NCBI GenBank assembly: GCA_025999115.1
Contig: BNWW01000044.1
Coordinates: 1-17,994 of the forward strand
Direction: 5' to 3'
Length of the DNA: 17,994 bases
From: Bacteroidia bacterium
GTDB taxonomy: Bacteria > Bacteroidota > Bacteroidia > Bacteroidales > Azobacteroidaceae
The first letter of the stretch is position 1. Each line of letters begins with the position of its first letter. Below, in pieces: positions 1 through 6,249 of the stretch. The notes under the pieces are model-generated. The model did not search any database. It saw only the letters and a list, made by a program, of their open reading frames with translations, and was not told the DNA's origin. The translations under genes were made by a program, and so were the position numbers.

Positions 1-1847
1 ATCAAGCCTTTGGCGGCCGTGCGGTCGTTGTCGTCGCCTGATCGAAGGTTTTCAAATCCCTGAACGGCAGGATGGTAGGCAAAAGCATCATGACGGAAGC
101 CGTCGAGTGTTCTAAAACGGTAATCATCGTAATAATTCACTTGCAGGATAACGGGATTCGCGTTTTCGGTTAGCGTATTTTCGGTATAACCATACAAACC
201 GGCGCCCGAATAGCTTTCCGTGATCAGACTATCGTTGTAACGTTCCGCTAATTCTTGATGGCCGTAGGGGCAATTCGTCCATTTGCCCGTCAGGACGGAG
301 CGACCGAAAGCATCGTATTTTGTAAAAGTCCATGTATCGGTGGTACGCTCTTCACCGTCCTGCGAAAGAATCAGCTGGTCGGCGCGGTCATAAACGTAAT
401 AAACGGGAGCGGCGCCCGGCAGTTTCTTTTCGATGCAGCGCAGGCGATGGTCATAGCGGTAGAAATAGGCGAATCGTTGCAGGTCTTCTTTCGCAGGACG
501 GTCGGCGACGGCGGGCGGCAACACGCAACGAAGTTTGCCGAAATCGTCGTAGATATAATAGGTATCGTGAGGATCGCCGCCGTTCATTTGACGTTGCAAC
601 ACCACCTGATTCAGTTTATCTTTAAATTCATAGATCGGATGGCCGTCTTCGTCCGTAGTTTGGGTAACATACAAACTGCCGGCTGGATATAAACCGTTGT
701 CTATTAATTCATTATTTCCCGAAACGGAATAATTGCGGCAGGGATACGCGCTATTATTGGTCAGGTAAGCCGTTTGGATGGAATGACCGCTGCCTTTTCG
801 CCACGCTTGTCCGGGGCCATATTGCTTCAAAATGCGATTCAGGGGCGAGGCTTCGTAAACAGGTTCGGAATAAGGATGCGTATCGCCGTAGTCCGACCTG
901 GCCGAGAAAGCAAAATCGCCTTCATAATAATGGCCTTCGTTGCTGCCGACTGCTATGGGCTGCCATGATTTCGATTCGCGACCGAATCCGTCGTATTCTT
1001 GCAGGGACACAAGGTCGTATCGGTCAAGCGTGATACCGGCTATCACCGATTGGTTGGGGCGACCCAATCCGTCGTAATACTGTATCCGGTCGATGTATTG
1101 TTGGGTGTTGGCAGATAAGTAGGTGCGGGTGGCGATGTAGTTGTGCCCGGTTGAGAAATTGAAATTGGACGCCGGTTCACCGGGTGAAGGTGGCGGATTA
1201 TCCGGTAAATATTCTTGGGGGGCAATGGTGATACCCAAAGGAGTAACCGTGCCGGCGTACCAATGCAGACGGGCGAAAACGGCATTGCCTTGATTGTCGC
1301 GCACAACGGTGTTCCGGTGGAGCGAGAGGCAAAGATGGATGGCGCGGTTGCGTCCGTTGCGGGCATACAGTTTTTGGGGGGCAATCAATTCATTGTAGCA
1401 CATTCGGTCGATGGTGCTACCGTTGTTATCTGTCAAACTCACATTTTCGCCGTGATTGTCCAATATCAATTTATTTTGATAGAAAATAATGCCGCGTTCT
1501 TCAGATGCTGTCAATTCGTTGAACAAATCGCTTAGTAAAAAAGTGTTTTGTGCGTGCCGGTACGCCACGAGAATCGATGATTTCGGAGCAATCGTCGCCT
1601 GATTCGGAAAAACATAGATTTCACTGTAGCCGTCGCCCTTCAATTTCCATCCGCCGATATTCAACAGGGAGGAGGAGGGGTTTTGTATTTCGACAAACTC
1701 GCCGTTGTGGTGCGCCTTGCCGCCCGCATTGTGGCTGTCTTCAAAGAGCGGCGTATCATAAAATACTTGCGAGATATAGGGCTTTTGCGCCGAAACGGAT
1801 GCTAAAACAAATAAAATTGGGAAAAGAGTCAAATAAAATTGTTTCAT
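1..1847 (-). CDS. Secreted Rhs/YD-repeat protein with lamin-tail and DUF6443-like N-terminus (3' end beyond window)
   Basis: This frame is open without interruption from an ATG at 1847 to the left edge (615 codons), so the protein is partial at its C-terminus. Residues 1-21 form a Sec signal peptide ending in SVSAQ. Residues about 22-185 resemble a lamin-tail domain (GEFVEIQNPSSS, then NIGGWKLKG). From about 225 the sequence resembles the DUF6443 region found at the start of Bacteroidetes Rhs proteins (YIATRTYL, then IQYYDGLGRPNQ). YD-type repeats follow: YDGFGRESK, YDDFGKLRC, YDRADQLILSQDGE, YDAFGRSVLTG. Rhs/YD proteins build a hollow beta-shell, and many release a variable C-terminal toxin; that part cannot be seen here. 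The start lies 12 bp after the TPR gene stop, implying co-transcription, and only a weak ribosome-binding site is visible. The stretch looks richer in G+C than the rest of the window. Rhs assignment is firm; toxin function is inference. Confidence 0.9.
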   Translation of the reverse strand, partial: MKQFYLTLFPILFVLASVSAQKPYISQVFYDTPLFEDSHNAGGKAHHNGEFVEIQNPSSSLLNIGGWKLKGDGYSEIYVFPNQATIAPKSSILVAYRHAQNTFLLSDLFNELTASEERGIIFYQNKLILDNHGENVSLTDNNGSTIDRMCYNELIAPQKLYARNGRNRAIHLCLSLHRNTVVRDNQGNAVFARLHWYAGTVTPLGITIAPQEYLPDNPPPSPGEPASNFNFSTGHNYIATRTYLSANTQQYIDRIQYYDGLGRPNQSVIAGITLDRYDLVSLQEYDGFGRESKSWQPIAVGSNEGHYYEGDFAFSARSDYGDTHPYSEPVYEASPLNRILKQYGPGQAWRKGSGHSIQTAYLTNNSAYPCRNYSVSGNNELIDNGLYPAGSLYVTQTTDEDGHPIYEFKDKLNQVVLQRQMNGGDPHDTYYIYDDFGKLRCVLPPAVADRPAKEDLQRFAYFYRYDHRLRCIEKKLPGAAPVYYVYDRADQLILSQDGEERTTDTWTFTKYDAFGRSVLTGKWTNCPYGHQELAERYNDSLITESYSGAGLYGYTENTLTENANPVILQVNYYDDYRFRTLDGFRHDAFAYHPAVQGFENLRSGDDNDRTAAKGL

Positions 1848-1859
1848 GGCCGTAGAGAT

Positions 1860-3413
1860 TTAGGAGTGATTATGTCTGCGTTTACGGACAAATTCGTTTT
1901 TCGTGTCGCGTTTTCCGATGAAATCCAACACTTCGTTCAAGCGATTTTTGTTGCCTTTCTTTTCGTATAATTTAGCCAATGCGTAGGAAGCATCATGAGT
2001 TGATTGTTTCCTGTTTTCGAGATCTTTTTCCCGTTTTTGCAGGTAATTTTCGATAAACGCATCGTCGTTGAATTTTTGCGATTTCTTTTCGCCGGAAAGG
2101 CGTTGCAGGAGCCGTTCCGACTTGTTTCCTGTTTTTTCATTGTCAAAACTTTCCGCGTAGTCGATGAGCAGGCTGGCGGCGATTCCGCTCGCAGGAGCAA
2201 TCCGGTTCAGTCCCGCCTGCAATTGAGAACGGCTTTCCGCCCAGCGTTTTTGTTGCCGGAAGCAACGCGACATACCGGAATAGAGAGCAGCCAAAGCCAT
2301 TGTGTCGTGTTCTTCGGCTTCTATTTCTTCCCGGATGGATTGATAGATTTGGCGGGCTTGCTCGAAACTTTTGGAATTGCCGGTTTGTTCGCCGTCTAAA
2401 ACCAACGCGCGGGCTTTTCGTAACGATTGCCAATAGGGCAAATCGGTTTTCTCCGATTCCCAAAAGGCGGCCAATTGTTTGAATTTTCCTTGTTTTTTAT
2501 AATGTTTACCCAATAAGAAACGGGCGTAAACTTCCGGTTGTTGTGGATTTAAAGATTTGATACGGTTGTAATAGATCTCGGCCGCGGCGGTGTTTTTTTC
2601 TTTCAATGCGGAAGATAAATACGGATACAGGAATATCTTTTGCTGGTTTTTGATGGACGATTCGCGCATGTCCCGGTCGGCTTTGGAATACAGGGTTCGC
2701 CGTTTTTTAGTGTGTATTTTTTCCAATGAATCTTCGAGATGAGCGGTAACGCGTCCCCGGTGTTTTTCCCGTTTCCGGCTTTGTTCCCAATTTTCACAGG
2801 AAGCGGCCGTTAAGGTGGTGATTTGGTTGTTAATATCATCGCTGAAACGGATTTCGGGCAATTTCAATCTTTGCAACTGCCTGTTTTTCGTTTCCAATGC
2901 GCGAACGGTATCCAATAATCCTTCGGAAAGGTATTTTTTGTCGGGAGCCAAGGCAAGAGCCTGGATATACAGCGCGGCGGCCGTTTGTATCGGAAACGTT
3001 TCGCCGGTAGATTGGCAGTATGCCTGCATTTGCCTGTAATTGCCTAATTGTAAAGCCACTAAACTGCGAGCCAAGCGGTCGTACAAAAGCGGATTTTGCG
3101 GCTGCGTTTCCAATGCCGATCGGTAGAGCAAAGTTATTTCCTGTGATTTTTGTTGGGCGTTACAAACCTTTGCAAGACCGTCGTAAGCGGCTATCTCGTT
3201 GGGATACTGTGCAATGATTTGCCGGTACAACATTTCCGCCTTGGCGTATTGGCGGCGGTAGAAAGCTTCTTTGGCTTCGCGCAGGTATTGCGTCTTGTCG
3301 ATTGCGGAAGGGGTAGCTGCAGACGTTGCTTTGGAAACCAACGGAGGCAAAAACAATGCTCCGGAACCCAAAAGCATCTGTTTGAGGAAATTGCGACGGT
3401 TAAATTGTTTCAT
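1860..3413 (-). CDS. Exported TPR-repeat protein with Tat-like signal, upstream partner of the Rhs gene
   Basis: The 517-residue protein begins MKQFNRRNFLKQMLLGSG, a close match to the twin-arginine motif (RRxFLK), followed by a hydrophobic stretch and an AxA-like site near SKATSA. Export through Tat is therefore likely, though a Sec signal is not excluded. Residues about 40-130 contain clear tetratricopeptide repeats (YRRQYAKAEMLYRQIIAQYP, then spaced A/Y/P helices), and further TPR-like helices continue from about 265 to 500. A charged, Lys/Arg-rich linker at about 205-255 separates the two blocks. TPR arrays are scaffolds for protein contacts, and no catalytic motif is visible. The stop lies 12 bp from the start of the Rhs gene, so the two are probably translated from one message. 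A role as partner or chaperone of the Rhs protein is inferred from position only. The tail ends in a basic RKRRHNH segment. Confidence 0.8.
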   Translation of the reverse strand: MKQFNRRNFLKQMLLGSGALFLPPLVSKATSAATPSAIDKTQYLREAKEAFYRRQYAKAEMLYRQIIAQYPNEIAAYDGLAKVCNAQQKSQEITLLYRSALETQPQNPLLYDRLARSLVALQLGNYRQMQAYCQSTGETFPIQTAAALYIQALALAPDKKYLSEGLLDTVRALETKNRQLQRLKLPEIRFSDDINNQITTLTAASCENWEQSRKREKHRGRVTAHLEDSLEKIHTKKRRTLYSKADRDMRESSIKNQQKIFLYPYLSSALKEKNTAAAEIYYNRIKSLNPQQPEVYARFLLGKHYKKQGKFKQLAAFWESEKTDLPYWQSLRKARALVLDGEQTGNSKSFEQARQIYQSIREEIEAEEHDTMALAALYSGMSRCFRQQKRWAESRSQLQAGLNRIAPASGIAASLLIDYAESFDNEKTGNKSERLLQRLSGEKKSQKFNDDAFIENYLQKREKDLENRKQSTHDASYALAKLYEKKGNKNRLNEVLDFIGKRDTKNEFVRKRRHNHS

Positions 3414-3435
3414 ATCTTTTCCTTATGTAATATAA

Positions 3436-3519
3436 AAAAGGATTCCGGTGGGGTTGACACGCCACAACTCTCCTGCCTATCGACATAGCGTTTTTGTATT
3501 CAAACTACGGAATCCTTTT
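3436..3519. repeat. 12-bp perfect inverted repeat with 60-nt spacer: structured terminator, leader RNA or MITE-like element
   Basis: The arms AAAAGGATTCCG (3436-3447) and CGGAATCCTTTT (3508-3519) are perfect reverse complements around 60 nt. On the minus strand the first arm starts 6 nt after the stop codon of the T9SS gene. The second arm runs straight into six U residues and ends about 20 nt before the TPR start codon. That geometry fits a large-loop intrinsic terminator or attenuator between the two genes. The spacer can form smaller hairpins (for example CTAT/ATAG, and GTTG/CAAC or GTGG/CCAC as alternatives). It could instead be a short non-autonomous repeat with terminal inverted repeats. 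Confidence 0.6.
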
Positions 3520-3525
3520 CTATTT

Positions 3526-4647
3526 TTATCGTTTCATAATAATGCTGCCAATCAAATGATCGTCCAACCAAATATCCAATATATAATTGTTTACCGGCAA
3601 AGCGGCGGTCGGAATTTGAAAATTAAACGCGCCCGCCGGATAGTTGCCAAGTGTTTGTTCCCAAGCGACAAGTCCCACCGGGTTGCGTAATTGAGCGTGG
3701 ATGGAGGACGGTTTCGGCAAATAGATTTCCACTTCCAGCGGCCGGTTAGTTACGGGATTGGGATAGATATTGTAATTCAAGCCTGCCCACGGATCGTTAT
3801 CGGCCGGTATTGCATTCCGAATGATAGTATTGGCTTCATCTTCTTCCAGAAAAACTTGTTCTTCGGGCGGATAGAAAAAAGCATCGGCTATAAATTCATT
3901 TTCTCCGTTTCCGGAACGCGATTGCTCCCAACTGCGAACGGCTTCAAAAACAGGATAGCGATAGCCTTGTGCATACCAGCGATACGTTTCCGTAACGAAC
4001 AACACCGAATCGTGTGTCAAACGGAAATCAATTTCAGGAAGCGTGATTTGTAGCGGGCGCTGCAATTTTTCGTAATAACTGCCGGAGATGGTTTGAGTGC
4101 TTTCGGCCATTAGTTTTAGCGTGCGGGTGCGTAAAACGTTTTTCAGCGTATCCCGGTTGGGCAAAATCATCATTCCCGAAGCATCGGCGACGGTTTTGAT
4201 GGTTCCCATCACATCCAATTCCAAGCGATTACCGTATTTGCCGTGTGCGTAAAAAGGCGTTTGGATACTGTCGCCCGATGAGAACGGGAAAACCAACAAT
4301 ACCTCCGGCCGGATATTTTTTAATACCGTAGTGTGATTCATAAATCCCAATAAGAGCAGGGAATCGTTGCGTAGCGTGTATTGGTAATGGGTTAAATGTT
4401 CTGTTCCGACAATCAGAGTATCATTGATTCCGCTGTAACGCACGGCATATCCCGCTTCCTGTGTTTCCAAACGGCTGAAATCCCATAAAACACCAGCGCC
4501 GCTTCGTCCCGGATCTTTGTAACTCAATTGCTGTTTGTATAACACATCGCCGCTACGGAGATTTTGCAAGCCGCTTTCCAATCGGAATTGGGCGGAAAGC
4601 GAAAACGACCCGAAATACAATAACAACAGAATTGCCTTGCGATACAT
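3526..4647 (-). CDS. Exported protein with C-terminal type IX secretion (T9SS) sorting domain
   Basis: The 373-residue protein opens with a signal peptide (MYRKAILLLLYFGSFSLSAQ, cleavage likely after SAQ). Its last 80 or so residues look like a type A T9SS sorting domain. They hold the hallmark YPNPV (in NYNIYPNPVTN), a run of beta strands and a basic ending (GSIIMKR). Such domains route a protein across the outer membrane through the T9SS, after which they are cleaved or anchored to lipopolysaccharide. The roughly 270 residues between are beta-rich with no motif I recognise and no protease or glycosidase signature. A good Bacteroidetes promoter lies upstream (4670-4700). The TPR and Rhs genes follow on the same strand after a 112-bp gap with a structured repeat, so partial read-through into them is possible. 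The sorting signal implies that the genome encodes a T9SS. Confidence 0.85.
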   Translation of the reverse strand: MYRKAILLLLYFGSFSLSAQFRLESGLQNLRSGDVLYKQQLSYKDPGRSGAGVLWDFSRLETQEAGYAVRYSGINDTLIVGTEHLTHYQYTLRNDSLLLLGFMNHTTVLKNIRPEVLLVFPFSSGDSIQTPFYAHGKYGNRLELDVMGTIKTVADASGMMILPNRDTLKNVLRTRTLKLMAESTQTISGSYYEKLQRPLQITLPEIDFRLTHDSVLFVTETYRWYAQGYRYPVFEAVRSWEQSRSGNGENEFIADAFFYPPEEQVFLEEDEANTIIRNAIPADNDPWAGLNYNIYPNPVTNRPLEVEIYLPKPSSIHAQLRNPVGLVAWEQTLGNYPAGAFNFQIPTAALPVNNYILDIWLDDHLIGSIIMKR

Positions 4648-4669
4648 AAGAAGCAGAGATAAATCGCAT

Positions 4670-4700
4670 CAAAGGTAGAGGATTATTTTTAAAATGCAAA
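4670..4700 (-). promoter_or_regulatory. Bacteroidetes-type promoter for the T9SS-sorted protein gene
   Basis: On the minus strand TTTG (4697-4700) is followed after 19 bp by TACCTTTG (4670-4677). This matches the TTTG / TAnnTTTG promoter read by the Bacteroidetes primary sigma factor. Transcription should begin near 4663, leaving a leader of roughly 16 nt before the ATG at 4647. Confidence 0.7.
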
Positions 4701-4757
4701 TTTAACTTTAAAAAAATTGCTGCTACTGCCTAATTTCGCTTTTCCAAAATAAATATC

Positions 4758-4765
4758 TACATTTG
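4758..4765 (+). promoter_or_regulatory. -7 box (TACATTTG) four bases before the DUF4831 start codon
   Basis: TACATTTG fits TAnnTTTG and ends at 4765, while the ATG begins at 4770. About 20 bp upstream only a poor -33 match is present (TTTCG at 4734-4738). If the box is used, transcription would start at or next to the start codon and the message would be leaderless or nearly so. Chance occurrence in AT-rich DNA remains possible. Confidence 0.45.
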
Positions 4766-4769
4766 CAGT

Positions 4770-5843
4770 ATGAAAAAAATAATTTTTACACTGATTATAG
4801 CTTGTTACTTCATTTCCGGTTCGCAAGCGCAAACTCAAGTCGTTCGCGTGAATGCCTTAAAATCAAATGATTACGGTGTCAGGTATGTACTTCCGAAAAC
4901 TATTTTGAATGTTGAAATCGAATATACCGAAACCATTCGGAAAGCCGGATCGTATGCTAAATACGCCTCCCGCTATCTGGGTTTGAAAGATGCGGAAATT
5001 ATAATCGAAGATGAAACAAATTATACGCTTGACAATGTTACGGTTACATCTGCAAGCATCCCAAATAAGGAAAAATCATATTTGATTGCTTTTAAAGCGA
5101 AAACAACGGCGCCGTTTGTTTATCTGACCGAAGACGGAATGCTCTGCTCCATCAACGCCGAATACGAATCGCCGAAAATTGAGCCGAAAGCCGGCATCTC
5201 CCCCACTCCAACTTCCGATTTCAATCCGCAAAGTATTTATACGGAAGAATATTTGCGTTCGGGTTCGATTTCCAAAATGGCCGAAGTCGCGGCCAAGAAT
5301 ATCTATAAAATTCGCGAAAGCCGTCAGGATATATTGACCGGCGAAACCGACAACGTTCCCAAAGACGGCGAAGCGATGAAACTCATACTCAAGAACTTGG
5401 ATGCACAGGAAAAAGCGTGGATGGAATTATTTACCGGAACAAGCGCCACAATGAAACATCACAAACAAATCGTCGTCGAACCCACCGGCGAAATCAATCA
5501 CGAAATTTTATTCCGTTTTTCCAAATATCTGGGCGTAGTCGATACCGACGATTTGAGCGGTCAACCGGTTTATTGGAGTTTAAAAGATTTGAAAACGGTT
5601 GAAATTGCACCGGTTGATCCGAAAAAGCAAACTAAAGAAGCCCTAAGTTTGGTTTATAATGTGCCGGGGAAAGCCAATCTAAGTTTGTTTTACGAAAACA
5701 AAAACCTTTTTTCCGCTACTTTTGATTTAACGCAATTCGGAACTACCGAAATATTGGAAACTTCATTATTGGAGAATAAAAAAGCTCTTGTGAGGATTTA
5801 TTTTTATCCGCAATTGGGGGCGATTAAGCAAATTATCCAATAG
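4770..5843 (+). CDS. Secreted DUF4831 family protein
   Basis: This is the only convincing plus-strand gene in the window. The 357-residue protein has a signal peptide (MKKIIFTLIIACYFISGSQAQ). It then matches what I know of the Bacteroidetes DUF4831 family: an early GVRYVLPKTILNVEIE strand pair, SYAKYASRYLGL at about residues 58-69, and a mid-protein helix with IYKIRESRQDILTGE followed by DAQEKAWMELFTG. The length is usual for that family. Function is unknown. The protein is likely periplasmic or outer-membrane associated; it lacks a lipobox and a T9SS sorting domain. It is divergent from the T9SS gene across a 122-bp intergenic region that holds promoters for both directions. Its 3' end is convergent with the decayed stretch that follows, and no obvious terminator follows the stop. 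Confidence 0.85.
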   Translation: MKKIIFTLIIACYFISGSQAQTQVVRVNALKSNDYGVRYVLPKTILNVEIEYTETIRKAGSYAKYASRYLGLKDAEIIIEDETNYTLDNVTVTSASIPNKEKSYLIAFKAKTTAPFVYLTEDGMLCSINAEYESPKIEPKAGISPTPTSDFNPQSIYTEEYLRSGSISKMAEVAAKNIYKIRESRQDILTGETDNVPKDGEAMKLILKNLDAQEKAWMELFTGTSATMKHHKQIVVEPTGEINHEILFRFSKYLGVVDTDDLSGQPVYWSLKDLKTVEIAPVDPKKQTKEALSLVYNVPGKANLSLFYENKNLFSATFDLTQFGTTEILETSLLENKKALVRIYFYPQLGAIKQIIQ

Positions 5844-6037
5844 AAATTTGTGAAATTGAAAAGAATTAACGAATAGATCAGTATGTGTGCAATTTTATTC
5901 TCAATCCGTTTAGCGTACCAATTTGTTTTTAACAAACCGTCCAGAAAAATTAACAGAGCAGGCAGCATAACTATGGAGAGTATAATAATGGTAACACATA
6001 TAGGCAATCTGTACCTTATACTCTGGATAATTGTCAT
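5804..6037 (-). CDS. Possible small two-helix membrane protein (uncertain)
   Basis: The 77-residue reading frame starts at ATG 6037 (MTIIQS). It has two long hydrophobic segments: VTIIILSIVMLPALLIFLDG, and IAHILIYSLILFNFTNFYW with a few residues beyond. Between them lies a basic connector (KTNWYAKRIENK). That architecture is common among small membrane immunity proteins found next to toxins, and the frame begins inside the end of the HNH-like remnant. Against it: AT-rich DNA easily yields hydrophobic frames by chance, no ribosome-binding site or promoter is visible, and the last 40 bp overlap the 3' end of the DUF4831 gene tail to tail. I give it as a possibility only. Confidence 0.3.
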   Translation of the reverse strand: MTIIQSIRYRLPICVTIIILSIVMLPALLIFLDGLLKTNWYAKRIENKIAHILIYSLILFNFTNFYWIICLIAPNCG

Positions 6038-6249
6038 TTTTGGATTGATTGTTTTCCCATTGCATTGCACGCATATTAATGGGGTTATTAATTTCTGATT
6101 CTGAAAATCCTTTTTCTTCCAAAAGAGATTTTGGATATGCGTGGTCTATTTGTAGTTTTGTCTTCGTCTATATTTATATACATCTTACTTAGTAGACAGA
6201 AAATTAGCTGTTTTATTGTGTTTTTAGCAAAAATTTATTCACTTGATTT
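5844..6249. other. AT-rich gap between convergent genes, holding only decayed or doubtful coding sequence
   Basis: This stretch is visibly poorer in G+C than its flanks. It contains the HNH-like remnant and part of the membrane ORF described separately. I see no clear terminator for either convergent transcript, no tRNA and no insertion-sequence ends. Confidence 0.7.
5910..6183 (-). pseudogene. Frameshifted remnant of an HNH-like nuclease domain (possible toxin tip)
   Basis: Starting at an ATG at 6183 the frame reads MYINIDEDK. If one A is dropped from the AAAA run near 6156-6159, it continues as LQIDHAYPKSLLEEKGF and then SESEINNPINMRAM, with NNQSKNDNYPEYK near the end. The order DHxxPKS, then INNPxNxR, then NxxSKxD is the usual layout of HNH/endonuclease VII-like domains: metal-binding DH, then Asn, then a late Asn/Lys. 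As it stands the frame is broken. It opens at 6167, has no in-frame ATG before the DH motif, and runs past the homologous part to a stop at 5910. Upstream in-frame sequence hits stops within 60 bp, so the body of the parent gene is gone. Such orphan domains are typical of displaced Rhs or other polymorphic-toxin tips. Family assignment is by motif only. Confidence 0.5.

Noticed and set aside
255..692. Plus-strand frames opposite the Rhs gene
   Set aside because: The minus strand has an uninterrupted Rhs frame with clear YD motifs; the plus-strand products have no features.
3436..3519. tRNA or tRNA-like gene in the inverted repeat
   Set aside because: The GGATTCC/GGAATCC stem resembles an acceptor, but no T-loop (TTCRANN) or proper D and anticodon arms can be drawn.
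5883..6098. Plus-strand hydrophobic frame (71 codons) in the AT-rich gap
   Set aside because: It is antisense to the nuclease remnant and membrane ORF; no start context or known features.
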